Shown: positions 23,650 through 31,862, numbered from the stretch's first letter. The stretch: DNA of 44,013 nucleotides from Actinomadura sp. 7K507 (GCF_004348425.1 NZ_SMKK01000054.1:1-44013); one strand, 5' to 3'. Translations and numbers: made by a program. The notes: a model not told the origin generated them from the letters alone.

Positions 23650-23723
23650 GTGACACGTACACGAGCATGTATGGAACGGGCACGGGCGGAATGAGCACGG
23701 GCGGAATGAGCGCGACCCTATGA
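23646..23723 (+). CDS. 25-residue ORF bridging permease and SDR genes
   Basis: The ATG at 23646 lies in the permease stop (ATGA) and its TGA at 23721-23723 lies in the start of the SDR gene (ATGA), so the ORF fills the gap exactly in frame at both ends. The product is MSDTYTSMYGTGTGG followed by MSTGGMSATL; the middle is a two-unit 15-bp repeat. No domain is visible. The most likely role is to keep ribosomes moving so that the SDR is co-translated, though chance from a repeat expansion is possible. Confidence 0.5.
   Translation: MSDTYTSMYGTGTGGMSTGGMSATL
23681..23710 (+). repeat. 15-bp perfect duplication in the coupling ORF
   Basis: CACGGGCGGAATGAG occurs at 23681-23695 and again at 23696-23710, without mismatch. 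Confidence 0.95.
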
Positions 23724-24475
23724 GCGCGGTGCGGTTCGACTTCGCGGGGGAGCGGGTGCTCGTCACCGGCGCCGCGGGGCTGATCGGCCGCGCGCTGGTG
23801 CACCGCTTCGCGGACGCGGGCGCCGGAGTGCTCGCCGTGGACGTGGACCGCGAGGGGCTCAAGGTCTTCGACGCAATGCCCCGGGTCACCGCGATGCCGG
23901 GTGACCTGGCCCGCGAGGACGTCGCCGACGCCGTCTTCGACCGGCTCCGCCGGGACGGCGGCCTGGACGTCCTCGTGAACAACGCCGCGATGACCGAGTT
24001 GCGCACCCCGTTCATCGACATCGACGCCGAGGCCTGGGACGCGATCATCGCCGCGAACCTGCGGTCGGCGTACCTGCTGTCGGTGCGCGCCGCGCGGTAC
24101 TGGCGCGACAACGGGCGCGGGGGCGCGATCATCAACATGTCCTCGCCCGGCGGCTCCCGCGCGCACGACGATCAGAGCGCCTACGACGTGACCAAGGCGG
24201 GCATGGAGGCCCTCAGCCGCGCGATCGCCGTGGAGCTCGGCGGCCTCGGCATCCGCGCGAACTGCGTCGCCCCGGCCAGCGTCGTGGGGGAGGTCCGTCC
24301 CGCCACCGACATCCCGGCGGGCCGGACCACCGCTCCCGACGAGGTCGCCGACGCGACGCTGTTCCTGGCGTCACCTGCCGCGGCGCAGTTCAACGGCCAC
24401 GTCCTCCGCGTGGACGGCGGCCTGCACGCACGGCTGCGCACCGACCCGTCCCAGGAACAGCAGCGCGACGGGTAG
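23720..24475 (+). CDS. SDR family oxidoreductase of the transport operon
   Basis: This 251-residue short-chain dehydrogenase has VLVTGAAGLIGRALVHRFAD at about residues 13-32, DVLVNNAAMTE, the catalytic Ser in NMSSPGGSRA, YDVTKAGMEAL (Tyr and Lys) and a C-terminal GHVLRVDGG. Asp40-42 (VDVD) after the second strand suggests NAD(H). The glycine-rich motif is TGAAGLIG rather than the commoner TGxxxGIG. It is the last gene of the LacI-controlled operon and probably oxidises or reduces the imported compound or its product. The start is the ATG at 23720, inside the stop of the 25-codon ORF. A strong hairpin follows 6 bp after the stop. Confidence 0.94.
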   Translation: MSAVRFDFAGERVLVTGAAGLIGRALVHRFADAGAGVLAVDVDREGLKVFDAMPRVTAMPGDLAREDVADAVFDRLRRDGGLDVLVNNAAMTELRTPFIDIDAEAWDAIIAANLRSAYLLSVRAARYWRDNGRGGAIINMSSPGGSRAHDDQSAYDVTKAGMEALSRAIAVELGGLGIRANCVAPASVVGEVRPATDIPAGRTTAPDEVADATLFLASPAAAQFNGHVLRVDGGLHARLRTDPSQEQQRDG

Positions 24476-24481
24476 GACGTA

Positions 24482-24514
24482 CGGTCCCGCCCCGAGGCGC
24501 GCAGGGCGGGACCG
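24482..24514. terminator. Strong hairpin closing the transport operon
   Basis: CGGTCCCGCCC (24482-24492) pairs perfectly with GGGCGGGACCG (24504-24514) across an 11-nt loop. It lies between the convergent SDR and DUF2637 genes and can serve both. Confidence 0.8.
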
Positions 24515-24518
24515 CTGC

Positions 24519-24625
24519 GAGCCGACGTGCTTGCGAGCCGACGTGCTTGGGGCCGACGTGCTTGCGAGCCGACGTGCTTGGGGCCGACGTGCTTGGGGGC
24601 CGACGTGCTTGGGGGCCGACCCGCG
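24519..24625. repeat. 15-16-bp tandem repeat, seven units, between terminator and DUF2637 stop
   Basis: The core GCCGACGTGCTTG starts at 24521, 24537, 24552, 24568, 24583 and 24599, with a degenerate copy at 24615, giving alternating 16- and 15-bp periods. Units alternate between a GA- and a GG-prefix, which suggests a higher-order 31-bp duplication. It ends about 13 bp from the stop of the minus-strand gene. Confidence 0.95.
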
Positions 24626-24637
24626 TGAGCCGGGCCG

Positions 24638-25837
24638 TCAGACGCGCCAGGAGCGGACGAGTTCGTCCAGCATGGCCTGGTCGTAGACGATGCCCTGCGC
24701 CCTCAGTTCACCGGCGACCAGTTCCCCGTTGCCGTCGTGCTTGGCGAGCAGCCGGTACACCGCGTACGGGAACCAGTGGTTGTCGCTGATCCGCTGGATC
24801 TCGGTCTCGTCGCAGGTGTAGCCCTCGGCCCGGACCTCGGCGAAGGTCCCGGGGACGTCGCCGTGGCGGCGTTCAAGGATCTCGATGACGAGGCTCCGGA
24901 GGCCCTCCGGGTCGGGCGCGGGCACGGGGGCGGGGGCCGGTTCCTCGGTGGCCGGCACGTAGCTGCTGCGGCCGTTGAGGCTCCCGCGCGCGGCGGCGCT
25001 GACGACGGCCAGTTCGGGCTCGGGTTCCGGGACGGGCACGGGAGCCGGGGCCGGGGCCGGTGGGGTGTCGTGTGCGCGGGCCGGCTGAGCGGGCGGTGTG
25101 GCCGATGGTGTGGCAGATGGTGTGGCAGATGGTGCGGTCGGCGGGGCGGTCTTGGTCTCGCCCGCGGTTTCGGCGCCGGACCGGTCCTGTGCCTTGGCGG
25201 CCGTCCCGGTCGCGGTGGCGGCGGCCGGGGTGCCGGACTCGATCGCCTTCCCGGAATGGCCGGGGACCTGGATCTGCGGGAACGGGCCGGTGTTGCGCAG
25301 TGGCATCAGCGTGATCTGGTTCAGCGTCACGGGCCCGGCGATGGCGCGGGTCTGCGGCTCCGGCTGCTTGGGAGGCTGCTCCTGTTCGGAGTCCTGCTGC
25401 ACGTACCGGTGCAGGGTCCGCAGCAGGACGAAAAGGCCGAGCATCGACACGATCGGCGGGACGGCGGCCGTCGCCTGGTACGAGAACGTCTTGTTGCCGA
25501 CGTGGCCGACGTTGAAGACGAGGCTGGCCGTCCAGCCGGCGAGGGCGATGGTCAGCGGCAGGAAGAAGTCCAGCCAGCTCATCAGGGCCCGGCGGCGCAG
25601 CACGAAGGCGTCGATGGCCAGCAGGAAGAGGCCGAGCTCTCCCACGATGATGAACAGGTCGACCAGCAGGGGGAACGACTCGGCCTTCCAGCCCGTCAGG
25701 CCGTGTTCCAGCGCCCAGTGGTAGAGGCCCGCGTAGGACTGGGCGAAGCCGCCGGCGGTGGCGGTCAGGACCGCTGCCGCCATGAATGCGATGGCTCCCC
25801 ACCGTGTGATGACCTGTGCCTTGGTGGCAGCGCTCAT
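24638..25837 (-). CDS. DUF2637 membrane protein with long Pro/Ala-rich region
   Basis: This 399-residue protein has four transmembrane helices in its first 145 residues (about 12-32, 55-77, 87-108 and 125-142), the DUF2637 pattern, with Asp in LLVDLFIIVGELGLFLLAI. A Pro/Ala/Thr-rich segment of about 180 residues follows (with three SATP units from a 12-bp repeat and long PAPAP and PEPEPE stretches). The C-terminal ~75-residue domain is GLRSLVIEILERRHGDVPGT through DQAMLDELVRSW, helical and helix-turn-helix-like. DUF2637 proteins are common on actinomycete conjugative plasmids and integrated elements (SpdB-like) but also occur alone; no other transfer gene is nearby. Function unknown. Start ATG at 25837. 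Confidence 0.85.
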   Translation of the reverse strand: MSAATKAQVITRWGAIAFMAAAVLTATAGGFAQSYAGLYHWALEHGLTGWKAESFPLLVDLFIIVGELGLFLLAIDAFVLRRRALMSWLDFFLPLTIALAGWTASLVFNVGHVGNKTFSYQATAAVPPIVSMLGLFVLLRTLHRYVQQDSEQEQPPKQPEPQTRAIAGPVTLNQITLMPLRNTGPFPQIQVPGHSGKAIESGTPAAATATGTAAKAQDRSGAETAGETKTAPPTAPSATPSATPSATPPAQPARAHDTPPAPAPAPVPVPEPEPELAVVSAAARGSLNGRSSYVPATEEPAPAPVPAPDPEGLRSLVIEILERRHGDVPGTFAEVRAEGYTCDETEIQRISDNHWFPYAVYRLLAKHDGNGELVAGELRAQGIVYDQAMLDELVRSWRV

Positions 25838-26372
25838 GCGGCGTGTGCTCCTGATCTGCTTACGAACAGAAAGTTACCGATGGGAGACTATCCATTCCCT
25901 TGACGTTTCGCGGGGGAATCGCACAACGTCTCGATCCCATTGCGTGGGACCGGATGGCGCGCCACGGAAAAGCAGTACGAAACAGAACGTTTCGGACGAA
26001 TTTCGCATGAGATGCGGGATGTGCAGGGACGATGCCGAACGTCGCGTGCGGCGGCCGGTCGCGAGCGCGGCGAGGTTGAATCGTCCCATTGCGTTGATGT
26101 ATTGAGGGTGTCGCAGTCTATATTCGCAATTGTCTTGATTGCCGTAATTGTCGGCTTGCTTGGAGGGTGAGCCCCTGCCTGGAAGTCCGGTGGCGTGTGA
26201 TCCGCCGGACGTCTCGCGCCTCGGCCGGGCCCAGGGCGCGGGCGCGATCGTGGACCGCCGGGGCCGGTGCGCGGCATCGCCGATAGCCGCATCCAGAGGG
26301 GCGGTCGGCGGCATCGATGCTCGCTCCCGGGGAAGGGCCGGGAGGAAGGCGACAAAAGGGGGGAACGCTGAC
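25838..26372. other. 535-bp divergent intergenic region
   Basis: It separates the DUF2637 and esterase genes, which are divergent, so it must contain both promoters. A lower-GC block (about 26090-26160) contains a very short hydrophobic ORF. No RNA gene is recognised. Confidence 0.5.
26108..26170 (+). CDS. Candidate 20-residue hydrophobic peptide
   Basis: A GTG at 26108 opens a frame encoding MSQSIFAIVLIAVIVGLLGG, a single perfect hydrophobic helix. The DNA is markedly lower in GC than its surroundings and a GAGG lies too close upstream to be a good ribosome-binding site. It may be a membrane micropeptide or a chance open frame in an AT-rich patch. Confidence 0.2.
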   Translation: MSQSIFAIVLIAVIVGLLGG

Positions 26373-27791
26373 ATGTCATACCCAGGGAGCCGCACCGCCG
26401 ACGACGTCCGCGGGGCGGCGCTGCCGCTCGAGTACGAGGAGGACCTCGACCCGCTGCTGGACCGGATCGGGGACGCCCGCTGCGTGCTGATCGGCGAGGC
26501 CAGCCACGGCACGCACGAGTACTACGCCTGGCGGGCGGCCCTGACCAGGAGGCTGATCGCCGAACGCGGTTTCTCGTTCGTCGCGGTCGAGGGGGACTGG
26601 CCGGACTGCCGCCGGGTCGGACGCAGCGTGACGCTGGCACCGGGCTCGCCGCAGGACCCGCGCGACGCGCTGGACGCCTACGAGCGGTGGCCGACATGGA
26701 TGTGGGCCAACCAGGAGACCGTCAAGTTCTGCCGGTGGCTGCGCGACCGCAACGCGGACCTGCCGCCAGGTGAGCGGGCGGGCTTCTACGGACTGGACGT
26801 CTACAGCCTGTGGGAGTCGCTCCGGGCCGTCGTCGACTACCTGGCCGCGCACCGCCCGGAGTACCTGGAGGCGGCGCTGGACGCCTACCGCTGCTTCGAG
26901 CCGCACGGCGAGGACCCTCAGGCGTACGGGTTCAACGCCGCGCTGGTGCCGGACGGATGCGAGGACGAGATCCTCAAGCTGCTGACCAGGCTGCGCCGGC
27001 CGGTGGCGCACGGCGACCCCCGCGACCCCGCGGCGGAGTTCGACGCCCGGCAGAACGCCGAGGTCGCGGCGGGTGCCGAGCGCTACTACCGCGCCATGAT
27101 CGGCGGCGGGCCGCAGTCGTGGAACATCCGGGACGTCCACATGGCCGACACGCTCGAACGGCTCATGGAGTTCCACAGCGGTGCAGGGTTCCACAGCGGC
27201 GCAGGGTTCCACAGCGGCGGCGCGGTCCACGGTGGCGGCGGGCCTCACTCCGGCGGGCCCCACTCCGGCGGGGCGGCTCCCGGGGACGGGCCAGGCAAGG
27301 CCGTGGTGTGGGCGCACAACACGCACGTGGGCGACGCGCGGGCGACCGACATGGGCGACGCCGGAATGGTCAACCTCGGCCAGCTCGCCAGGGATCGGCA
27401 GGGCAGGGACGAGGTCGTGCTGATCGGGTTCGCCGGCGGTCCCGGCGAGGTGGTCGCGGCCCCGCGCTGGGGCGCCCCGATGGAGGAGATGCACGTCCCG
27501 CCGCCGGTCCGCGGTTCGCTGGAGGCGGCGCTGGCGGAGTCGGAACTGCACCGCGGAATGTTCATCGTGCCGCCCGAGCAGGACAAGCCCGACTTCCTCA
27601 CCGACACGCTCGGGCACCGCGCCATCGGCGTGGTCTACGACCCGGACCGCGACCGGCGCCAGTACGTCCCGACGAGGGTGGCCGAGCGGTACGACGCCCT
27701 GTGCTGGTTCCGGATCACGTCCGCGCTGGAGCCGTTGCACCTCGAGGCGGCGCGGCGTGGTGAACTGGAGACGATGCCAACGGGGGTATGA
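26373..27791 (+). CDS. Erythromycin esterase family protein with repeat insertion
   Basis: This 472-residue protein has the landmarks of the family: RCVLIGEASHGTHEYYAWR, FVAVEGDWPDC, FYGLDVYSLWESL, SWNIRDVHMADTLERLMEF, VVWAHNTHVGDARATDMGD and ALCWFRITSALEPLH. The His in GEASHGTHE and the Glu in VEGDW correspond to the proposed catalytic pair. Family members hydrolyse macrolide lactone rings in characterised cases, but most chromosomal actinobacterial relatives have no shown substrate. Residues about 267-300 hold two FHSGAG units, a third FHSGG, and two PHSGG units from 18- and 15-bp repeats, inserted between the conserved EF and VVWAHNTH segments. The ATG at 26373 follows a GGGGGGA site. The stop overlaps or is closely followed by the next gene. 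Confidence 0.93.
   Translation: MSYPGSRTADDVRGAALPLEYEEDLDPLLDRIGDARCVLIGEASHGTHEYYAWRAALTRRLIAERGFSFVAVEGDWPDCRRVGRSVTLAPGSPQDPRDALDAYERWPTWMWANQETVKFCRWLRDRNADLPPGERAGFYGLDVYSLWESLRAVVDYLAAHRPEYLEAALDAYRCFEPHGEDPQAYGFNAALVPDGCEDEILKLLTRLRRPVAHGDPRDPAAEFDARQNAEVAAGAERYYRAMIGGGPQSWNIRDVHMADTLERLMEFHSGAGFHSGAGFHSGGAVHGGGGPHSGGPHSGGAAPGDGPGKAVVWAHNTHVGDARATDMGDAGMVNLGQLARDRQGRDEVVLIGFAGGPGEVVAAPRWGAPMEEMHVPPPVRGSLEAALAESELHRGMFIVPPEQDKPDFLTDTLGHRAIGVVYDPDRDRRQYVPTRVAERYDALCWFRITSALEPLHLEAARRGELETMPTGV
27171..27272 (+). repeat. 18-bp and 15-bp repeats inside the esterase gene
   Basis: Three 18-bp units begin TTCCACAGCGG (27171-27188, 27189-27206, 27207-27224). Two 15-bp units CCYCACTCCGGCGGG lie at 27243-27257 and 27258-27272. 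All are in frame. Confidence 0.93.
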
Positions 27792-27817
27792 GCAACGGGA
27801 GCGTTAGGAGACACGGC

Positions 27818-28606
27818 ATGTCGCTGACCATGCGGCCAGGGCCGCTCGCGGGTTCGCCCGGGGACGAGGTCAACTTCACCATCGACGGGCCGAAGCACCG
27901 GCTGTTCATGCACGCGTTCCCGCGCCGGGTCCGTGCCCGGTTCGGGGGCGAGACCGTCCTGGACACCGGTCGCGGGCGGTTCCTGCACGAGACCGGCCTG
28001 CTGCCCGTCCTGTACGTCCCGGAGGAGGACGTGCGGACCGACCTGCTGGAGAAGACCGGCCACACCACCCACTGCCCGTTCAAGGGCGACGCCGCGTACT
28101 GGACGGTCCGCGTGGGCGACCGGGCCGCCGAGAACGCGGTGTGGGCGTATCCGGAGCCGATGCCGGAGTCGGAGTGGCTGCGCGGGCACATGGCGTTCTA
28201 CTGGGGCCGGATGGACGCCTGGTACGACGAGGACGAGGAGGTCCACGGGCATCTGCGCGACCCGTTCCACCGTGTCGACGCCCGGCAGTCGTCCCGGCAT
28301 GTCCGGGTGCTTCTGGACGGCGAGGTCGTCGCCGAGACCGAGCGGCCGAAGCTGCTGTCGGAGACCGGGCTGCCCAACCGCCTCTACATCCCCGCCGCCG
28401 ACGTCCGCACCGAGCTGCTCACCGGAAGCGAGAAGCGGACCGTCTGCCCGTACAAGGGCGAGGCGAAGTACTGGTCGCTCGACGGCGCGGAGGACGCCGC
28501 CTGGTCCTACGAGGAGCCGTTGGAGAACGCCTTCAAGGTCGCCGGCCACCTGTGCTTCGACCACGAGGCCCTCACGATCGAGACCGAGCCGCCGCCGGGC
28601 ACGTGA
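27818..28606 (+). CDS. Double DUF427 domain protein
   Basis: This 262-residue protein consists of two DUF427 domains in tandem, about residues 20-125 and 155-255. Each carries the family's signature late motif: CPFKGDAAYW in the first and CPYKGEAKYW in the second, with matching RFLHETGLLPVLYVPEEDV and LLSETGLPNRLYIPAADV strands ahead. DUF427 proteins are small beta-rich proteins of unknown biochemical role. The ATG at 27818 has AGGAG at 7-nt spacing; an alternative ATG at 27788 overlaps the esterase stop (ATGA) and would add ten residues. Either way it is co-transcribed with the esterase gene. Confidence 0.9.
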   Translation: MSLTMRPGPLAGSPGDEVNFTIDGPKHRLFMHAFPRRVRARFGGETVLDTGRGRFLHETGLLPVLYVPEEDVRTDLLEKTGHTTHCPFKGDAAYWTVRVGDRAAENAVWAYPEPMPESEWLRGHMAFYWGRMDAWYDEDEEVHGHLRDPFHRVDARQSSRHVRVLLDGEVVAETERPKLLSETGLPNRLYIPAADVRTELLTGSEKRTVCPYKGEAKYWSLDGAEDAAWSYEEPLENAFKVAGHLCFDHEALTIETEPPPGT

Positions 28607-28618
28607 CTCCCCGGCAGT

Positions 28619-28674
28619 GACAGCGCAGGGCACGCGACGACGCCGGGCACGCGACGACGCCGGGGCGCGCTGTC
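28619..28674 (+). terminator. Inverted repeat enclosing a 17-bp tandem duplication
   Basis: GACAGCGC (28619-28626) pairs with GCGCTGTC (28667-28674). The 40-nt loop contains GGGCACGCGACGACGCC twice (28628-28644 and 28645-28661). It begins 12 bp after the DUF427 stop and may act as a terminator whose loop has been enlarged by duplication. Confidence 0.5.
28628..28661 (+). repeat. 17-bp perfect tandem duplication
   Basis: GGGCACGCGACGACGCC occurs at 28628-28644 and 28645-28661. Confidence 0.95.
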
Positions 28675-28840
28675 CGGCTTGTGCCGTGCCCAAGTGATGG
28701 CTTCCGGTTTACTGTTCAGGTAACTCTGGGCATGTCAAGGATTCAGCAAGGCCGTTCGGAGCCGACCCGCGCGCCCGCGGCCCCGCAGACCGTGGCCTCT
28801 GCCCGCGGGAGCCCTGGGCACGGAAGCAAGGAGGAGGCTG

Positions 28841-29545
28841 GTGGCATCGCACGCGGCGACCCCTCCGCGCCCGGAGTTCTGGGCCGCGCTGGACCCCGCG
28901 CAGCAGTCGGCGCTGCGCGCCGCCGGACGCCCCAGGCAGTACCCGGTGAAGTCGCCCCTGGTGTATCAGGGCGACGAGTCCGACCACGTGATCATCATCG
29001 AGCGGGGCTGGGCGAAGGTCACCTCGTCCACGGAGGACGGCCATGACGTGGTGCTGGCCGTCCGGGGGCCGGGCGACCTGCTCGCCGAGAGCGCGGTGCT
29101 CGGCGGGCGGACCAGGTCGGCCACGGTCACCGCGCTGTCGCCGATCCGCGCGCTGGTGGTGCCCGCCGCCCGCTTCACCGGCTTCCTGGACGACCATCCG
29201 GACGTGTGGATGCTGGTCACGGGTACCTTCGTCCAGCGCCTCGACGACTCGGACCGGCGCCTGAAGGCCCATGTGACCAGCCGGGGCACCCAGCGCCTGG
29301 CGATGCTGCTCGCCGAGCTCGCGGAACGCTCCGTCCACTACGCTCCGCCCGCGCCGGACGGGTCCATCGAGATAGGGCCGCCGCTGTCGCAGGAGGAGCT
29401 GGGCAGCTGGATGGACGCGTCGCGGGAGACGGTCGCGCGGGCCCTGACCGGGCTGCGCCGCGAGGGCCTGATCCGCACCGGCTGGCGCAAGATCACCGTC
29501 ATGGATCTGCCCGGCCTCCGCGAGTTCGCCAAGGAGAACGACTAG
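28841..29545 (+). CDS. Crp/Fnr family transcriptional regulator
   Basis: This 234-residue protein has a cyclic-nucleotide-binding beta-roll (about 15-125) with VYQGDESDHVIIIERGWAKV and the phosphate-binding cassette GDLLAESAVLGGRTRSATV, then the long dimer helix and a winged helix containing SQEELGSWMDASRETVAR and LRREGLIRTGWRKITV. The cassette keeps the Arg-Ser-Ala segment that holds the cAMP phosphate in Crp, so nucleotide binding is possible; there is no Fe-S cysteine set. The start is a GTG at 28841 with AAGGAGG upstream. Possible targets in the window are qcrB and the hemerythrin-like gene, which have TGTGA-type sites, but a second Crp (GlxR) elsewhere is at least as likely to bind there. 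Confidence 0.94.
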   Translation: MASHAATPPRPEFWAALDPAQQSALRAAGRPRQYPVKSPLVYQGDESDHVIIIERGWAKVTSSTEDGHDVVLAVRGPGDLLAESAVLGGRTRSATVTALSPIRALVVPAARFTGFLDDHPDVWMLVTGTFVQRLDDSDRRLKAHVTSRGTQRLAMLLAELAERSVHYAPPAPDGSIEIGPPLSQEELGSWMDASRETVARALTGLRREGLIRTGWRKITVMDLPGLREFAKEND

Positions 29546-29572
29546 CGGAGGGAAAGGGGAACGACTAGCGGA
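29536..29572 (+). repeat. 14-bp repeat at 23-bp spacing over the Crp gene stop
   Basis: GAACGACTAGCGGA (29536-29549) recurs at 29559-29572. The first copy contains the TAG stop. Confidence 0.85.
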
Positions 29573-29659
29573 CGGCGGATCGCGCCTCCGCGATGCGCCG
29601 CTGGGCCTTATACCGTGTCCGCGGTGTGAACTAGTCAATGGCAAGATAGGGTTCCGGGT

Positions 29660-30217
29660 ATGAGCGGCGGCACCTACCACCACGGCAACCTGCGGCGGGC
29701 GATCATCGAGGCGGCCGTCGGGGCGATCGCCGACTCGGGCCCCGGCACCTGGAGCCTGCGCGAGCTGGCGCGCCGCGCCGGTGTCTCGCACGCGGCGCCC
29801 GCGCACCACTTCGGCGACAAGGCGGGCCTGCTGACGGCCGTCGCCGCCGAGGGCTACACGCTGTTCGCGGACGCCCTCGAAGCCGCCGGCGGCGACCTGC
29901 ACGAGGTGGGCCTCGCCTACATCCGCTTCGCCGTCGACCACCGGCCCTACTTCGAGGTGATCTTCAGTCCGGAGCTGTACCGGCCGGACGACCCCGAGGT
30001 GAGCGCCGCCCGCGCCCGCGCCGACCGGGTGCTGGCCGGGGGCGTCCGCGGCGTCTCGCCCGGCCGCCAGGACGACGAGCGGACCGCCGCGCTCGCCGCC
30101 TGGTCGATCGTCCACGGGTTCGCTCACCTGTGGCTGAGCGGCGCTCTTCCCGCCGGGCTCGGCGACGATCCGGTGGCCGCCGCGCGGCCTGTCATCCGCC
30201 TCCTCTTTGACCGCTGA
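29660..30217 (+). CDS. TetR family transcriptional regulator
   Basis: This 185-residue protein starts YHHGNLRRAIIEAA and has the TetR helix-turn-helix LRELARRAGVSHAAPAHHFG followed by DKAGLLTAVAAEGY. The C-terminal ligand domain is helical (AYIRFAVDHRPYFEVIFSP, LAAWSIVHGFAHLWLSGALP) and belongs to the TetR_C_33-like subgroup. A TAGGGT -10-like box lies 7 nt before the ATG, suggesting a leaderless transcript. The last 26 bp overlap the end of the convergent qcrB gene, so strong transcription of either would affect the other. Its target is not evident in the window. Confidence 0.93.
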   Translation: MSGGTYHHGNLRRAIIEAAVGAIADSGPGTWSLRELARRAGVSHAAPAHHFGDKAGLLTAVAAEGYTLFADALEAAGGDLHEVGLAYIRFAVDHRPYFEVIFSPELYRPDDPEVSAARARADRVLAGGVRGVSPGRQDDERTAALAAWSIVHGFAHLWLSGALPAGLGDDPVAAARPVIRLLFDR

Positions 30218-31862
30218 CCGCCCGCCGGTCCTCATCGCCGTCCTCGGCCGGGTGCGGTTGCGGGATGACGGCCACGTCCTCCCTGAACCGGCGGTTGAGC
30301 GCGGCCCGCACCCGGTCGACGCCGCTGCGGGCGCGCGGGCTCTCGACGCCGTCGATCGGCGGCGGGATGTCCAGGTCGACGGCGGGCGAGGGGCGCGGGT
30401 CGGTGATCGCGGCGGTCGCCTCGTCCGGCAGGTGCCGCTCGACCTCGCTGTACTTCCCGTCCGGCGACTGGCGGATGACGCCGGTCTCCAGCCCGTGCTG
30501 GACGAGGCCGAGGTCCCGGCGCTGCAGGGCGACGCACATGCGGTAGGCGATGACGTAGCCGAGCACCGGCCCGAGGATGATCAGGCCGCGGAAGAACCAC
30601 GTCGTCCAGAACAGCGGGATGCTGAAGCGCTCGGCGAGGACGTCGTTGGCGCCCGCGAGCCAGAGCGTCCCGTAGAAGATCATGCCGGCGACGCCGATCC
30701 CGGTGCGGGCCGGGACGTCGCGCGGCCGGTCGAGCAGGTGGTGGATCTGGTGGTCGCCGGTCACCCAGCGTTCGACCCACGGGTAGACGGCGAGGCCGGT
30801 GAACAGCAGGCCCGGCACCACCAGCGCCGGGACGACCACGCTCATCGAGACCGTGTGACCCCAGAGGGTGATCTCCCAGGCCGGCATGATCCGCAGCGCG
30901 CCCTCCAGCCAGCCCATGTACCAGTCGGGCTGCGATCCGGAGCTGATCGCGCCCGGGTCGTACGGGCCGAACAGCCAGACCGGGTTGATCTGCACGAACG
31001 CGGCGAGCAGCGTCGTGATGCCCAGCACCCACAGGAACAGCGCCGTGGTCTTGGCGATGAAGACCGGGAAGAAGGGGTAGCCGTACTGGGTCGTGTTGGA
31101 CGCGCGCTTCCCCGGGAACTGGGTGTGCGTCTGCCGCCACGTCAGCACGATCGCGTGCAACGGGATCAGCGCGGCCAGGATGCCCGGGATCAGCAGAATG
31201 TGGATCACGTACAGCCGCGGGATGATGTCGGTGCCGGGGAACTCCCCGCCGAACAGGAACATCACCGCGTACGAGCCGACCAGCGGGATCCCCGCGAGCA
31301 CGCCCTCCAGGATGCGGATGCCGGTGCCCGACAGCAGGTCGTCCGGCAGGGAGTAGCCGAACAGGCCGTTCAGCATGACGAGCGTGAACATGGCGACGCC
31401 GATCAGCCAGTTCAGCTCCCGAGGCTTGCGGAACGAGCCGGTGAAGAAGTGGCGCAGCAGGTGGACGAGGATCGCCGCCATGAAGATGAGCGTCGACCAG
31501 TGGTGCATCTGCCGGATCAGCAGCCCGCCCCGCACATCGAAGCTGATCTTGAGGGTGGAGGCGTACGCCTCGCTCATCTCCACGCCCTGCAACCCGACAT
31601 AGGAGCCGTTGTAGACGACCTCCTGCATGCTCGGCTTGTAGAACAGCGTGAGGAACACCCCGGTCAGCAGGATGACCACGAACGAGTACATCGCGATCTC
31701 GCCGACCAGGAAGCTCCAGTGGTCCGGGAACGCCTTGCGCATGGCCTTCCGGAAGAACCCGGTGGTCCCGAGCCGCTCGTCGAGGGCCTGAGCGGACCCC
31801 TCCACGGCCTTGGACGGTCTGCGCCCGCCCGGCCCGCCGCCGGCCGACCCGTTCACCGCCAT
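30192..31862 (-). CDS. qcrB: Solitary cytochrome b subunit of a bc1-type complex (QcrB-like)
   Basis: This 556-residue membrane protein is a full-length actinobacterial cytochrome b. Haem-ligand pairs lie in IRQMHHWSTLIFMAAILVHL and in RLYVIHILLIPGILAALIPL with HAIVLT; the Qo-site motif is PDWY in SGSQPDWYMGWLEGAL. It keeps the C-terminal cytoplasmic extension (SEVERHLPDEA and onward) typical of QcrB. In respiratory operons qcrB follows qcrC and qcrA; here neither flanks it, so this is a second, solitary copy. The ATG at 31862 is preferred to the in-frame TTG six bases upstream; GAGAGGA lies about 12 nt upstream. A TGTGA-N6-TCACA site lies 128 bp upstream. Confidence 0.94.
   Translation of the reverse strand: MAVNGSAGGGPGGRRPSKAVEGSAQALDERLGTTGFFRKAMRKAFPDHWSFLVGEIAMYSFVVILLTGVFLTLFYKPSMQEVVYNGSYVGLQGVEMSEAYASTLKISFDVRGGLLIRQMHHWSTLIFMAAILVHLLRHFFTGSFRKPRELNWLIGVAMFTLVMLNGLFGYSLPDDLLSGTGIRILEGVLAGIPLVGSYAVMFLFGGEFPGTDIIPRLYVIHILLIPGILAALIPLHAIVLTWRQTHTQFPGKRASNTTQYGYPFFPVFIAKTTALFLWVLGITTLLAAFVQINPVWLFGPYDPGAISSGSQPDWYMGWLEGALRIMPAWEITLWGHTVSMSVVVPALVVPGLLFTGLAVYPWVERWVTGDHQIHHLLDRPRDVPARTGIGVAGMIFYGTLWLAGANDVLAERFSIPLFWTTWFFRGLIILGPVLGYVIAYRMCVALQRRDLGLVQHGLETGVIRQSPDGKYSEVERHLPDEATAAITDPRPSPAVDLDIPPPIDGVESPRARSGVDRVRAALNRRFREDVAVIPQPHPAEDGDEDRRAVSGQRGGG

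Noticed and set aside
24519..24625. Possible CRISPR or iteron-type replication origin
   Set aside because: No spacers, no rep gene, no AT-rich region; unit phase alternates as in tandem duplication and it lies between a terminator and a stop codon.
24638..25837. Evidence for an integrated conjugative element around the DUF2637 gene
   Set aside because: No tra, rep, integrase or tRNA attachment site is nearby, so one DUF2637 gene is not enough.
26148..26372. N-terminal extension of the esterase from 26148
   Set aside because: The extension has no family similarity and is Arg/Ala/Gly-rich; the ATG at 26373 has a good ribosome-binding site and the conserved region starts soon after.
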